Notes under the pieces: model-generated
Databases searched by the model: none
Seen by the model: the letters and a program-made list of their open reading frames with translations, nothing else
What the model was told of the DNA's origin: nothing
Position numbers and translations under genes: made by a program
Source of the DNA: Thermoplasmatales archaeon
Lineage (GTDB): Archaea; Thermoplasmatota; E2; UBA202; JdFR-43
NCBI GenBank assembly: GCA_014361195.1
Contig: JACIWA010000001.1
Location: 124,001-188,000, forward strand
DNA length: 64,000 bases
Direction: 5' to 3'
Shown: positions 8,964 to 18,772 of the stretch, piece after piece
How positions within the stretch are numbered: the stretch's first letter is position 1
How the letters are laid out: every line of letters starts with the position of its first letter

Positions 8964-10220
8964 ATGAAATTCTGGGATGAAAAAATTGAAACGATGCCAC
9001 TGGAAGAGCTAAAAAAGCTTCAGCTGAGAAGGCTTAAAAAAGTGGTTAAGATTGCTTATGAAAGAAATGAGATATATCATCGCAAATTTGATGAAAAAGG
9101 AATAAAGCCATCTGATATAAAAAGCTTGGATGATTTATCAAAATTACCATTTCTTACAAAAGAAGAGATGAGAAATTATTATCCATTTGGATTGCTCTGC
9201 GTTCAGCTTGATGATTGTGTTGAATTGCATGCATCATCAGGAACAACTGGAAAGCCGGTTGTAAATGTATATACACGCAAGGATATCGAGATATGGGCTG
9301 ATGTAATGGCAAGAGCTCTCTGGGCAAACGGACTGAGGAAAAATGATATAATGCAGAATTCCTATGGATATGGATTATTTACAGGAGCTCATGGATTTGA
9401 AAAAGGAGCTCAAAAAATTGGCTCACTTGTTATTCCTGTGAGCTCTGGAAATACAAAAAGGCAGATAAATATAATGAAAGATTTTGGGGCAACAAGCATT
9501 GCTTGCACTCCAAGCTATGCTTTATATATGGCGGAAGTTGCGGAGGAAATGGGATTTTGCCCCAGAGAAGATTTTTCTCTTCGCCTTGGATTTTTTGGGG
9601 CGGAGGCATGGAGCGATGAAATGAGGAGGAAAATTGAGGAGAAGTGGGGAATAAGGGCATGTGAGCATTATGGGCTTACTGAAATAATAGGGCCTGGAGT
9701 GGTCAGCGAATGTGAGGAAAAGAAATTGCATATAAATGCGGATCATTTCCTGCCTGAAATAATTGATCCGAAAACAGGGGAAAGAATTGAAGAAGGAGAG
9801 GGGGAGCTTGTTTTCACAACTCTAACAAAAGAGGCATTTCCCGCAATAAGATTCAGGACAAGAGATATAGCAAGTTATAGCGAGGAAAAATGCATTTGCG
9901 GACGAACACTACCAATTCAATCACGCATTAAGGGAAGGAGCGATGATATGATGAAGGTTAAAGGAGTAATAGTATTTCCAAGCCAGATAGAGGAGGCGAT
10001 AATAAAGGCGGGAGGAAGCGAAAATTATCAGATAGTGAAGAAAAAAGAAGGAGAAATCTCAACTCTTTTAGTTAGAGTTGAAGGAGAAGATGAGGGAATT
10101 GCAAAAAGAATAGAGGATGAAATATATACAATGCTTAGCCTGCATATTCCTGTTGAAATTGCAAAGCCTGGCTCGCTTCCAAGAAGCGAAGGAAAAGCAA
10201 AAAGAATTGTGGAGGAGTAA
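8964..10220 (+). CDS. paaK: Phenylacetate--CoA ligase family enzyme
   Basis: 418 residues, typical of the PaaK branch of adenylate-forming enzymes. It activates an aryl acetate with ATP and CoA. The P-loop-like motif is ELHASSGTTGKPV at about residues 90-102. The adenylation motifs YGLTEIIGPGV and FRTRDIASY follow, and the C-terminal lid has a RSDDMMKVKGV segment with conserved Arg and Lys. A TATA-like run (AAATTTAAATATTT) lies about 20-25 nt before the ATG. In a peptide-fermenting archaeon it would act on aryl acetates made from aromatic amino acids. The exact substrate cannot be read from the sequence. Confidence 0.88.
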   Translation: MKFWDEKIETMPLEELKKLQLRRLKKVVKIAYERNEIYHRKFDEKGIKPSDIKSLDDLSKLPFLTKEEMRNYYPFGLLCVQLDDCVELHASSGTTGKPVVNVYTRKDIEIWADVMARALWANGLRKNDIMQNSYGYGLFTGAHGFEKGAQKIGSLVIPVSSGNTKRQINIMKDFGATSIACTPSYALYMAEVAEEMGFCPREDFSLRLGFFGAEAWSDEMRRKIEEKWGIRACEHYGLTEIIGPGVVSECEEKKLHINADHFLPEIIDPKTGERIEEGEGELVFTTLTKEAFPAIRFRTRDIASYSEEKCICGRTLPIQSRIKGRSDDMMKVKGVIVFPSQIEEAIIKAGGSENYQIVKKKEGEISTLLVRVEGEDEGIAKRIEDEIYTMLSLHIPVEIAKPGSLPRSEGKAKRIVEE

Positions 10221-10310
10221 AGAGAAATTAAAAGAGCAAAATAATAAAAGATCAAGGAAAAAGCTTGGAGAAAAGTGGATCTCTGATTATGAAAAGAGAT
10301 AGGGCATTAA

Positions 10311-11267
10311 CTAAATCATCACAATAATATTGAATAAAATGACGAAGATGGGGATGGAAAAGATTGTTGACCATGTTACCGCTAGTGCGGTTACTTTTCC
10401 ATCTATTCCATAGGGAATCAAAAACATGTTTGTGCTTGTAATTGGAAGAATTGAATTTATCAGCAAAACCGCAAACCATTCAATTGGAAAAAATTTAATT
10501 GCTACAAGAGGGAAAAGAATAATAAATGAAATTAAAGGAGTGAGGAAGAGAGTGAGGAATAGTATTTTTCCAACCGCTTCAAAATGCTCATTGCCTTTTA
10601 AAAAAATTTTTTTAATCTCGCTTATCTTTAAATCCTTCAAGCTTATGGTTGCTCCAACATAATACAGGCCTGATATTATGGTTAAGGATGCAAGAAAATC
10701 AATAATTTCTCCATATGCCATTGTTTTTGTTGTTAAACCTGTATATGAATGGAGAATTACCGCTGAGATGGGATAAACAAGCAAATACCATGGATATATT
10801 TTTAAATAAAATGGCAATGGATTTTTTTCCTTTCCTTTCCCCTTTCCTCTTGATAAAATATAGGGAACTATTGCAAATAAATAAATTCCTAGCAAACTCA
10901 TATATATTGCCGCATAAACTGCTATTTTTTCTATTGAAAGCAAGGCTCCACCAATAAATGCGGAACTTCGCCCCTGATTTACAACAATTGTCTTTAATTC
11001 ATTTTTTCCTTTTTTCAAAGCAAAAAGATAGGCAATTAAATATAAAAAGAGCGTGAAAAGTACAGAAACAATTATGAAATCAATTTCATCTTTTCCAAAA
11101 TTAACATTCAGGAAATTTTTAAAAACAAGAATAGGAACAAAAATAAAAAGAAGGATTAGCCCAAATTTTTTCATTTTTTTCTCAATTGCATCGCCATATC
11201 TACGAGAAAGTAAGATATTCATGAATAAGCCAACTGGTATCCATATCAATGTATATAGACCACTCAT
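10311..11267 (-). CDS. AEC-family (auxin efflux carrier type) permease
   Basis: 318 residues with about eight to ten hydrophobic helices in two blocks separated by charged loops. The C-terminal block, with NSILPITSTNMFLIPYGIDG and a final hydrophobic helix, resembles AEC/malonate-type permeases. The substrate is unknown. It is the last gene of the minus-strand cluster, 46 nt after the macro-domain gene, and converges on paaK. The N-terminus MSGLYTLIWIPVG already begins a transmembrane helix, as the family does. Confidence 0.72.
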   Translation of the reverse strand: MSGLYTLIWIPVGLFMNILLSRRYGDAIEKKMKKFGLILLFIFVPILVFKNFLNVNFGKDEIDFIIVSVLFTLFLYLIAYLFALKKGKNELKTIVVNQGRSSAFIGGALLSIEKIAVYAAIYMSLLGIYLFAIVPYILSRGKGKGKEKNPLPFYLKIYPWYLLVYPISAVILHSYTGLTTKTMAYGEIIDFLASLTIISGLYYVGATISLKDLKISEIKKIFLKGNEHFEAVGKILFLTLFLTPLISFIILFPLVAIKFFPIEWFAVLLINSILPITSTNMFLIPYGIDGKVTALAVTWSTIFSIPIFVILFNIIVMI

Positions 11268-11313
11268 ATAGGGGAGAATTTTTTCTATAATTTTTTCACC
11301 TTGATGGAAAAAC

Positions 11314-11850
11314 CTATTGTTTTAAAAATTTTTTCAATTCTTCCGCCACTCTTAAAAAAGTTAAATATGTTTTATCATCATAAAGAACAATTCTCACTTC
11401 CATTTCATATCCTTGCTTTAAAAAAGATAAAATTGTTTCAAGAGAAATTTTTGCCGCTTCCTCAACAGGATAGCCATATATGCCCGTGCTTATCGCTGGA
11501 AATGCAATGCTCTTTACCCCATGCTCAACCGCAATCTTCAAGCTATTCCTGTAGCATTCCGCAAGAATCATCTCATCCTCCTGCCTCCCTGTATAAATTG
11601 GCCCAACAGTATGAATCACATATTTCGCCAATCTATAACCCTTAGTAATTTTTGCCTCCCCCGGCCTGCATCCGCCTAGCTTCTTGCATTCCTCCCAGAG
11701 CTCTTTTCCCGCCGCTCTGTGAATTGCCCCGCTCACCCCTCCGCCAGGCGTGAGTTGGGGATTTGCTGCATTTACAACCGCCTCTACTTGTTGGGTGGTT
11801 ATATCTCCTTTTAATATTTCAAGAGTTGATTTGCCTATTTGGATTATCAT
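11314..11850 (-). CDS. Macro domain ADP-ribose / O-acetyl-ADP-ribose hydrolase
   Basis: 178 residues forming one macro domain. The motifs are VEAVVNAANPQLTPGGGVSGAIHRAAG near residues 25-50 (Asn-Ala-Ala-Asn and the Gly-rich loop), IHTVGPIY, and AFPAISTGIYGYP. Such proteins bind ADP-ribose and commonly hydrolyse O-acetyl-ADP-ribose or ADP-ribose on proteins. The start overlaps the stop of the upstream HD hydrolase gene by ATGA, which suggests coupled production of the two hydrolases. The residue pattern resembles the MacroD/YmdB type. Its actual substrate here is unknown. Confidence 0.92.
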   Translation of the reverse strand: MIIQIGKSTLEILKGDITTQQVEAVVNAANPQLTPGGGVSGAIHRAAGKELWEECKKLGGCRPGEAKITKGYRLAKYVIHTVGPIYTGRQEDEMILAECYRNSLKIAVEHGVKSIAFPAISTGIYGYPVEEAAKISLETILSFLKQGYEMEVRIVLYDDKTYLTFLRVAEELKKFLKQ

Positions 11851-13034
11851 TTTATCCCAAATATTATTTCATTTGAATACTTTTCTACTTTGCTTCTATA
11901 TTCTTCAGGACAGGAAACCATTATTGCCCAATCTGTAATTCCTCTCATCTGAAGGGCATTTGCTATAGGAGTTATCTCCCCTATGTTTCTTATCTTTCCA
12001 TCCTCAAAAATTTTTATATCTACTTTCCTTATTCTTGGCTCTGAAAGCAATATATCCTTTCCAGGAATATCAACAATTACATATCCATCATCTATTCCAA
12101 CTTTTCTTGCAATCTCTTCCTCAATATAGCTTGGATTTTCTATTTCTGCAATAATTTCTTTTTCTTTCTCATTCATCTCATCAAAACTTTTTGCAAATGC
12201 TTTTTTGAAGAGCTTTCTATATTTCAGCCTATTCACAATATCTCTCTGAAATTCTCCCTCGCTTTTAAGCTTTTCAATCAGCTCACAATCTGTAAGCAGT
12301 GAAAAATTAAAATCACTTGCTTTTTTTATTGCTTTAACGAGCATCAATTCCGCTATTCTTACAGTTTTATGAAGATATACAGAGGAATACATCAATGCCC
12401 TTGCAACAAGAAGGCTTTCAAGAGCACTTATTCCCTTCTTTTCAAAAACAATTTTTCCATCATATAATTTCATTGTTTGAATTAATCTATCACTATCTAT
12501 AACTCCATATGCTACACCTGTATAATATGCATCTCTCATCAAATAATCTATTTGATCCGCATCAAGGGGGCCATGTATTATCTCTGAATGATATCCTTTC
12601 TTTCCATCAAGAATCTTAACAATCTCTTCTTTATCTATTCCATGTTTATCTAGAACTTCCGCAACCCCATTGCTTATCTTGCCAAGGATAATTTCCTTTC
12701 CTATATCCACATGATTTTTACCAGTTCTTTCATGCAATATAGCTTCAAGGGTATGTGAAAATGGGCCATGACCAACATCATGAAGAAGAGATGCAACAAC
12801 AATTCCCTCATTTTTTATATCAAGTGCTTCACATATTTTACTTGCTATAAATGATGTTCCAAGAGAATGCTCAAGCCTTGTATGATTTGCTCCAGGATAA
12901 ACAAGATAGGTGAAGCCGAGTTGTTTTATTCCGTGCAATCTCTGCAATTCTGGAGTTTCAAGCAATTCAAGAATAGCCCCGCTTACTTTTATATTTCCAT
13001 ACAATGAATCTCTTATAAATTTTACATTCTCCAT
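11847..13034 (-). CDS. HD-domain phosphohydrolase (dGTPase-like, COG1078 type)
   Basis: 395 residues. The metal-binding HD signature is spread over HTRLEHSLGTS (about residue 50), SLLHDVGHGPFSHTLE (about residue 83) and GPLDADQIDYLMRDAYYTG (about residue 158). This is the pattern of the SAMHD1-like dNTP triphosphohydrolase family common in archaea. The nucleotide specificity is not readable. The start overlaps the end of the 1528-residue surface protein gene by 13 nt, and the stop overlaps the macro-domain start by 4 nt, so it lies inside a continuous overlapping operon. Confidence 0.88.
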   Translation of the reverse strand: MENVKFIRDSLYGNIKVSGAILELLETPELQRLHGIKQLGFTYLVYPGANHTRLEHSLGTSFIASKICEALDIKNEGIVVASLLHDVGHGPFSHTLEAILHERTGKNHVDIGKEIILGKISNGVAEVLDKHGIDKEEIVKILDGKKGYHSEIIHGPLDADQIDYLMRDAYYTGVAYGVIDSDRLIQTMKLYDGKIVFEKKGISALESLLVARALMYSSVYLHKTVRIAELMLVKAIKKASDFNFSLLTDCELIEKLKSEGEFQRDIVNRLKYRKLFKKAFAKSFDEMNEKEKEIIAEIENPSYIEEEIARKVGIDDGYVIVDIPGKDILLSEPRIRKVDIKIFEDGKIRNIGEITPIANALQMRGITDWAIMVSCPEEYRSKVEKYSNEIIFGIK

Positions 13035-16000
13035 ATTCCTAATCTATATTTCCTCATAAATATAAGAATTGCTGAAGCAGCTATTATTATCGCAAGCTCA
13101 AATCCAGGTATTTTTTCCTTCTCCCTTATATTTATAACTCCATAAAAAGTGCTATTTGCCCCATCATCATCAAAAACAGTCAATTTTACAGTATATGTCC
13201 CTCTCTTCTCATACTTATGCTTCACCACTTTCCCATATCCAGCGCTTTCATCTCCAAAATCCCATGTATAATTAACAATGGACCCATCCCTATCATAGCT
13301 TGGAGATGCATCAAATGTAACCTCTTCTTTCTCCCTCGCCTCCTGGGGGGCGGAGAAAATCGCAAAAGGAGCAATATTTGCTACTTCTATAACTTTTTCC
13401 TTTGTAGCGGTAGCCCCATCATTATCTGTAATAATAAGAGTTACGGTATAGCTTCCATTATCCGCATATTTATGGGTTACATTTATTCCATATCCAACGC
13501 TTCCATCTCCAAAATTCCAGGTATAGTTGGCAATGGAGCCATCTGAATCATAGCTATTATTTGCATTGAAGAATATTTGGTCTAAATCTGTTGGATTTAA
13601 TGGATTCCATGTAAAGTTTGCAAAAGGAGGAAGATTAATTACTGTGATTGATTTTGAAATGCTTGATTTAGCCCCATCATTATCAGTTACAGTTAGAGTT
13701 ACTCTATAAACACCTTTGTTTTTATATTTATGAGTTGGATTTTTATCATAGCTTTTGTTTCCATCTCCAAATTCCCATGTATAATTAACTATTTGCCCGT
13801 CTGGATCAAAAGATGCATAATTTGGCATATCTGAATAGAAATAAACTGTAGCAAGAATTGTAACATTATCTAAAAAGAAGAAGTTTGCAATAGGTGGAAC
13901 ATTTGATACATTTATTATCTTTGTTATACTGTTTTCATCTCCATCATCATCTCTTATAATGAGAGTTACATTATATGTTCCATTATCCGCATATCTATGG
14001 GTTACATTTATTCCATAGCTAATGTTTCCATCTCCAAATTGCCATGTATAATTAACTATGAAGCCATCTAAATCATTGCTTGAAGAAGCATCAAAAGTAA
14101 TGTTTTCAAGAGAGAACGGGCTTAATGGACTCCAAGTAAAGTTTGCAAAAGGTGGACGATTTGAGACATTTATTATATTTGTTGTACTGTTTTCCTCTCC
14201 ATCATCATCTATTATAGTGAGAGTTACATTATAGCTTCCATCATCGATATATCTATGCTCAATCACTTTTCCATATCCAGTGCTTCCATCTCCAAATTGC
14301 CATGTATAATTAACTATGGAGCCATCTAAATCATAGCTTGAAGAAGCATCAAAAGTAATATTTTCAAGAGAGAACGGGCTTAATGGACTCCAATTAAAGT
14401 TTGCAAAAGGTGGACGATTTGAGACATTTATTATATTTGTTGTACTGTTTTCCTCTCCATCATCATCTATTATAGTGAGAGTTACATTATAGCTTCCATC
14501 ATCGATATATCTATGCTCAATCACTTTTCCATATCCAGTGCTTCCATCTCCAAAATCCCATTTATAATTAACTATGGAGCCATCTAAATCATAGCTTGAA
14601 GAAGCATCAAAAGTAATGTTTTCTAAATCTGTTGGATTTAATGGATTCCAAGTGAAGTTTGCGAAAGGTGGACGATTTGAGACATTTATATCTTTTTCCA
14701 TGCTATCGCTTTTTCCTTCATCATCAGTAACCGTCAAATTTACTTTATAAATCCCTCTTTTACCGTATTCATGATAAGGATTTTTTTCATTGCTATAATT
14801 TCCATCTCCAAAATTCCAAATCCATGAAACAATATCTCCATCGAAATCAAAAGAAGCATCGATGAAAGACACTTTTTCAAAAGAATAGGGAGTTTCTGGG
14901 GAGAAATTAAATTTGCATATCGGTTGGCCCGCTTCCTTTATCAACGGGAAATAATCAGTGATATTTTGATCTATTATATATGGTTCATCTCCTATTCCAT
15001 CAATATCTTCATCTTTGCCAGTATAGTTACTCCAGTAATTTCCAACGCTTCTGTTTCCAATGCTTTTATTCCATATATTTGCTCCATCATCAACTGCATC
15101 TATTACATTATTTATGAAATTGTTGAAGTAGAAAATATTCTCAGAGGACTTTGAAAGATTAGCTCCATAAATGCTCTCCCTGAAAGTATTTTTATACATC
15201 TCATTCAAAGAAGAATTAACTATTTTGACACATACAACGCATTCCTTAAAATTATTATTTTCTATTTTGCTTGAATTAGCTTCTACAAAAATTCCATTAT
15301 TGTTGGAATATATTGAGCAATTTCTTATAGTGGAAGCATTAGCAAGATAAATCCCATTGAATGAATTATCATGAATTGAGCAATTCTCTATTGTTGCATT
15401 CTTCCCATATATTTTTATCCCATCGTAATTATTATATATCTCGCATCCCCAAATTGTCACATTTTCCCCAAAAATTTTTATTCCCGCATCACTCCAGCAT
15501 TCCCTTACAACAAGATTATAAATTCTAACATTTCTTGCAGAGATATTGAAAGCATTTCCCCCTCTCCCATCAAATATTGCATTCCATCCACTTATCATAG
15601 CTTCCTTATCTACCCTGACATTCTCCTCATAAACCCCAGGAAAAACGAAGCAGGCGCCCCCATTTTGCAGTGAAGAAATTGCATCAGTAAGCGAGGAGAA
15701 ATGGTCAATGAGCCATCCTGGAATTGAAGCATTAAAAGACGGGCTAATCCATGCAAAGGATGGGTGGTAAGAAATTTTGTTAATTAAAGGATATAAATCT
15801 TTTGCTCCACCTTGCAATTCATAGGGCTGATCTCCTATTCCATCCCTGTTTTCGTCTTTGCCCGTGTAATTGCTCCAGTAGTTTCCAATAGCTTTCTCAT
15901 AGCTTGATTGCCAGTCATTTGCTCCTATATCAAAAGCGGTGTTGTTTATGAAATTGTTATGCCATATACTGTTATTTGATGAAACTATATAAACTCCATA

Positions 16001-17608
16001 ATATCTATTGTTTTCTATTGAGCAATCATATATCTTATTCATAGATGAGTTCTGGCTTATCTCCACTCCAAAATAGGAATTGTCCGCTATAAAATTCTTA
16101 TACACATTTGAGAAAGAAGAGTTAAAGAAGTAAATCCCTTTTGTATTACTTGATATTGAGGAATTTGAAACTGAGCAATTCAAAGAATTTATTAAGTATA
16201 TTCCAATTACCCCGTTTTTAATACTACAATTGGAAATGCTAACATTTCTTGAATTTTGGATTCTAATGCAATTTTCTCCTCCAACTATCTCAAATCCACT
16301 AATCTTTAAATTTTCAGCTGATATAACAATTGCATCACTTGCGGAAGTTATCTTTGCATTTTCATCGCTAAAAATTTCCAGACTTTTATTTATGAAAACT
16401 TTTCCATATGTGCCATTATATACTCTGCATTTTCCTCCTTCCGCAATAGCATCTATTGCTTCCTGAATATTCTTGAAATGGTCTATTTTCCAACCAACAG
16501 TTTGCTCGCTGTAATCATCATCCACCCATATGAAGTAAGGAGGATATTCAATTTTTTTGATTAACGGAAGGAAATCCTTGCAATTGAAATTAATGTATGG
16601 TTCATCTCCTATTCCATCATTATTTTCATCTCCGCCAGTATAATCGCTCCAGTAATTTCCAATGCTTTTATTCCATATGTTTGCTCCATCATCAAATGCA
16701 TTTATTCCATTATTTATGAAATTGTTATGATATATTGAATTGTTGTAGGAATTTTCAAGGTATATTCCATAACCTATATTTCCTAAAAAGTTGCAGTCAT
16801 TTACTGTATTGTTGAATGATTTCTCCATTTTTATTCCTATCATGTTTTCTGAAAGATTTATGAAGGAAAGCTTTGAGCTATTTGTTTCAATTAATAAAAT
16901 CCCGCAGAATGAATTATTTATCGAAATTTTTGATAAACTAATGTTCGTTGATTTTTCTATTTTTATGCTCTTGTTTTCTATTCCATCTATAGCTATTTCT
17001 TCAAGAATACAATCTTTTGAATTATTCAACATTATACCCCAACCCTTTGCGGAGTTATTTGCGAAAGTTTTTAGATTTTTTAATAATATATTTCTCCCGC
17101 TCGCATTAATGGGTATAAATGCTCCTTCTATTGTGCAGTTTATTATGCTTACATTATTTGCAAATATTTCAATACCTGTAATATTGCCTGCATTCAAAGA
17201 GCAATTCTTTAAAGTAAAATTGTTAAATGCTTTTATTAATGCCTTGCTTGCATTCTCTATTTTAAAATTCTCAATTATTACATTTTCAGATAGAATATTT
17301 ATTGCATATTCTTTCCCGATCCCATTTACTATAACATTTTTTCCCATTCCAACAATTCTCACCTCCTTATTTACAAAAATATTCTTCGGGTAATTTCCAT
17401 CAAAAACATATATTGTATCCCCATCATTTGCATCATTTATTGCATTTTCAATACTATTCCATTTATGATTGCTTGGATCCTCTGTAAAATCATCGTCAAC
17501 AAATATTATCTTTGGATATCCTCCTCCAACTTTTGCAAAAGCCAGGGTTAAGAATGCTATTCCAATAAACACAAGCACTATCTTATTTATTCCCATCCCC
17601 TTAAGCAT
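13022..17608 (-). CDS. Giant surface protein: three NosD-like beta-helix blocks, seven PKD domains, PGF-type C-terminal tail
   Basis: 1528 residues with a signal peptide at about 1-26. Three right-handed beta-helix blocks begin at about residues 30, 354 and 613. Each opens with a (V/I)DDD or related segment and an 'I..AI..A..G' motif, and ends near GNYWS(D/N)YTG.(D/E). Seven PKD domains (W.FGDG signatures) fill about 894-1495. The C-terminus is KIPGFELAIIIAAS followed by basic residues, an archaeosortase/PGF-CTERM-like tail. N-x-S/T sites are very dense. The start overlaps the DUF429 gene by 8 nt and the stop overlaps the HD hydrolase gene by 13 nt. Two adjacent PKD repeats are nearly identical at DNA level. 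Likely a cell-surface adhesin or scaffold; the ligand is unknown. Confidence 0.88.
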   Translation of the reverse strand: MLKGMGINKIVLVFIGIAFLTLAFAKVGGGYPKIIFVDDDFTEDPSNHKWNSIENAINDANDGDTIYVFDGNYPKNIFVNKEVRIVGMGKNVIVNGIGKEYAINILSENVIIENFKIENASKALIKAFNNFTLKNCSLNAGNITGIEIFANNVSIINCTIEGAFIPINASGRNILLKNLKTFANNSAKGWGIMLNNSKDCILEEIAIDGIENKSIKIEKSTNISLSKISINNSFCGILLIETNSSKLSFINLSENMIGIKMEKSFNNTVNDCNFLGNIGYGIYLENSYNNSIYHNNFINNGINAFDDGANIWNKSIGNYWSDYTGGDENNDGIGDEPYINFNCKDFLPLIKKIEYPPYFIWVDDDYSEQTVGWKIDHFKNIQEAIDAIAEGGKCRVYNGTYGKVFINKSLEIFSDENAKITSASDAIVISAENLKISGFEIVGGENCIRIQNSRNVSISNCSIKNGVIGIYLINSLNCSVSNSSISSNTKGIYFFNSSFSNVYKNFIADNSYFGVEISQNSSMNKIYDCSIENNRYYGVYIVSSNNSIWHNNFINNTAFDIGANDWQSSYEKAIGNYWSNYTGKDENRDGIGDQPYELQGGAKDLYPLINKISYHPSFAWISPSFNASIPGWLIDHFSSLTDAISSLQNGGACFVFPGVYEENVRVDKEAMISGWNAIFDGRGGNAFNISARNVRIYNLVVRECWSDAGIKIFGENVTIWGCEIYNNYDGIKIYGKNATIENCSIHDNSFNGIYLANASTIRNCSIYSNNNGIFVEANSSKIENNNFKECVVCVKIVNSSLNEMYKNTFRESIYGANLSKSSENIFYFNNFINNVIDAVDDGANIWNKSIGNRSVGNYWSNYTGKDEDIDGIGDEPYIIDQNITDYFPLIKEAGQPICKFNFSPETPYSFEKVSFIDASFDFDGDIVSWIWNFGDGNYSNEKNPYHEYGKRGIYKVNLTVTDDEGKSDSMEKDINVSNRPPFANFTWNPLNPTDLENITFDASSSYDLDGSIVNYKWDFGDGSTGYGKVIEHRYIDDGSYNVTLTIIDDDGEENSTTNIINVSNRPPFANFNWSPLSPFSLENITFDASSSYDLDGSIVNYTWQFGDGSTGYGKVIEHRYIDDGSYNVTLTIIDDDGEENSTTNIINVSNRPPFANFTWSPLSPFSLENITFDASSSNDLDGFIVNYTWQFGDGNISYGINVTHRYADNGTYNVTLIIRDDDGDENSITKIINVSNVPPIANFFFLDNVTILATVYFYSDMPNYASFDPDGQIVNYTWEFGDGNKSYDKNPTHKYKNKGVYRVTLTVTDNDGAKSSISKSITVINLPPFANFTWNPLNPTDLDQIFFNANNSYDSDGSIANYTWNFGDGSVGYGINVTHKYADNGSYTVTLIITDNDGATATKEKVIEVANIAPFAIFSAPQEAREKEEVTFDASPSYDRDGSIVNYTWDFGDESAGYGKVVKHKYEKRGTYTVKLTVFDDDGANSTFYGVINIREKEKIPGFELAIIIAASAILIFMRKYRLGIWRM
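14163..14678 (-). repeat. Tandem 258-bp PKD-coding repeats, nearly identical
   Basis: Two consecutive 258-bp units (14163-14420 and 14421-14678) code for neighbouring PKD domains. About the first 130 bases of each unit are identical by eye, and differences are confined mostly to the far half. A more diverged unit lies at lower coordinates, with partial similarity from about 14060. This looks like recent in-frame tandem duplication within the surface-protein gene. Confidence 0.85.
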
Positions 17609-18146
17609 AAAGCATATAGGAGAAGTTAAACTTAAACTTTTTTATTTTTTTAGGAATAACTATTTTTTCTTTCTCACCTATTTCTTCCGCTTTTCCTATA
17701 AGATAAAGATATGCAGTATATGCAGCAAGATATGCATCAATCTCATGCTTTGTCTTTGCTTTTATACCCAGTTTTTTCGCCATGTTGCGCCAGTCTCTGT
17801 CGTAAACTCCAATTATTTTTGCGGTTGCGGTGGGAAAAACTTCTATAAATTTGCAGTTAAATTTTTTAACTAGATTGCTTGCTCTTCTTGTCAGAATTTT
17901 CATTCCCTTCATTGTTGGAGGCATTGCTCCATATTTTTTAAGCATCAAGTCTGCTTTCCTAACTTTAATTTCTTCCATAATTGGTGCATCTATCCCAACT
18001 ATATCTGGCTTAACTTGTTGCAGAAAGGAAAGAATTTCCTCATCGCTGTAGAGAATAAAAAATTCAGGCTCTTCTTTCAATATGCACAACCCGCTTTTAT
18101 TTTTTGGAAGAGCAGCCAGGTCAAGCCCCACTATCTTTTTCTCCAT
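17601..18146 (-). CDS. DUF429 family protein (RNase H-like fold)
   Basis: 181 residues. The N-terminus KKIVGLDLAAL and the segment VGIDAPI at about residue 50 are the Asp-bearing strands of the DUF429 family, which has been predicted to adopt an RNase H-like nuclease fold. KHEIDAYLAAYTAYLY near residue 135 supplies a further conserved Asp. The function is not established. The start overlaps the small surface-protein gene by 16 nt and the end overlaps the beta-helix/PKD gene by 8 nt, so this cytoplasmic protein is translated between two exported ones. Confidence 0.75.
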   Translation of the reverse strand: MEKKIVGLDLAALPKNKSGLCILKEEPEFFILYSDEEILSFLQQVKPDIVGIDAPIMEEIKVRKADLMLKKYGAMPPTMKGMKILTRRASNLVKKFNCKFIEVFPTATAKIIGVYDRDWRNMAKKLGIKAKTKHEIDAYLAAYTAYLYLIGKAEEIGEKEKIVIPKKIKKFKFNFSYMLYA

Positions 18147-18757
18147 AATATAAGCGCAAGAGCAAATAATAAGAAAATCAGCTCAAAGCCTGGCAAACCC
18201 TTTTTTTCTTTTGTTTTTTGCTCTTCTTCCTGCTCTTTTTCAAAAGCGGGGGCAAATTTATCTGGAGCCCAATCACCATGCCATTTATTATCTACACCAA
18301 TTTTTTCATACTCCGATGAATAGGCAAAAAATTCTTTAATATCTCCTAATTCCGCGGTTTCAAATTTTGCAAAAATGGTATCATCTTCATATTCGATTTC
18401 ACCCTGCATACAAGTTGAAATATCTTCTCCTTTGATGCTATAGCATATTTCCGTCTGATTTGAAAAAACAATATAATAGCTTCTTCCTGTCGTGTTTAAA
18501 TACATCCAGTAAAAAACTTTATCTGAATTTTCTATCTTACCATACACCTTCAATTTTAAAATAATGCCCCCGTTACTTATTTCATATGATATCTCCTTTA
18601 TATCAATATTTGGTTTATTAGAAGAAATAGCTTTATAGGAATTTAAATTTTCATTCCATTCCACATACATTACATCATTTTGCTTGTCAGCAATTTTTTC
18701 CGCGTGTACACTTCCTAAAAAAATCAAAGCAAAAATTAAAATTATTGCTTTCTTCAT
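18131..18757 (-). CDS. Small exported surface protein with PGF-type C-terminal tail
   Basis: 208 residues with a clear signal peptide (MKKAIILIFALIFLGSVHA). The middle is beta-rich, with no domain I recognise. The C-terminus is a charged linker rich in Glu, Lys and Gln, then GLPGFELIFLLFALALILWRKR; the layout PGF, hydrophobic helix, basic end matches archaeosortase substrates. It shares the PGFEL tail with the 1528-residue protein two genes downstream. It starts 15 nt after folC. Two Cys residues near positions 105 and 115 might form a disulfide. Confidence 0.75.
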   Translation of the reverse strand: MKKAIILIFALIFLGSVHAEKIADKQNDVMYVEWNENLNSYKAISSNKPNIDIKEISYEISNGGIILKLKVYGKIENSDKVFYWMYLNTTGRSYYIVFSNQTEICYSIKGEDISTCMQGEIEYEDDTIFAKFETAELGDIKEFFAYSSEYEKIGVDNKWHGDWAPDKFAPAFEKEQEEEQKTKEKKGLPGFELIFLLFALALILWRKR

Positions 18758-18772
18758 ATTTTAAATGATTTT

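Noticed and set aside
16791-17393. 200-codon plus-strand ORF
   Set aside because: It lies antisense within the beta-helix/PKD gene, has no motif, and its composition mirrors the AT-rich repeats opposite. It is a shadow frame.
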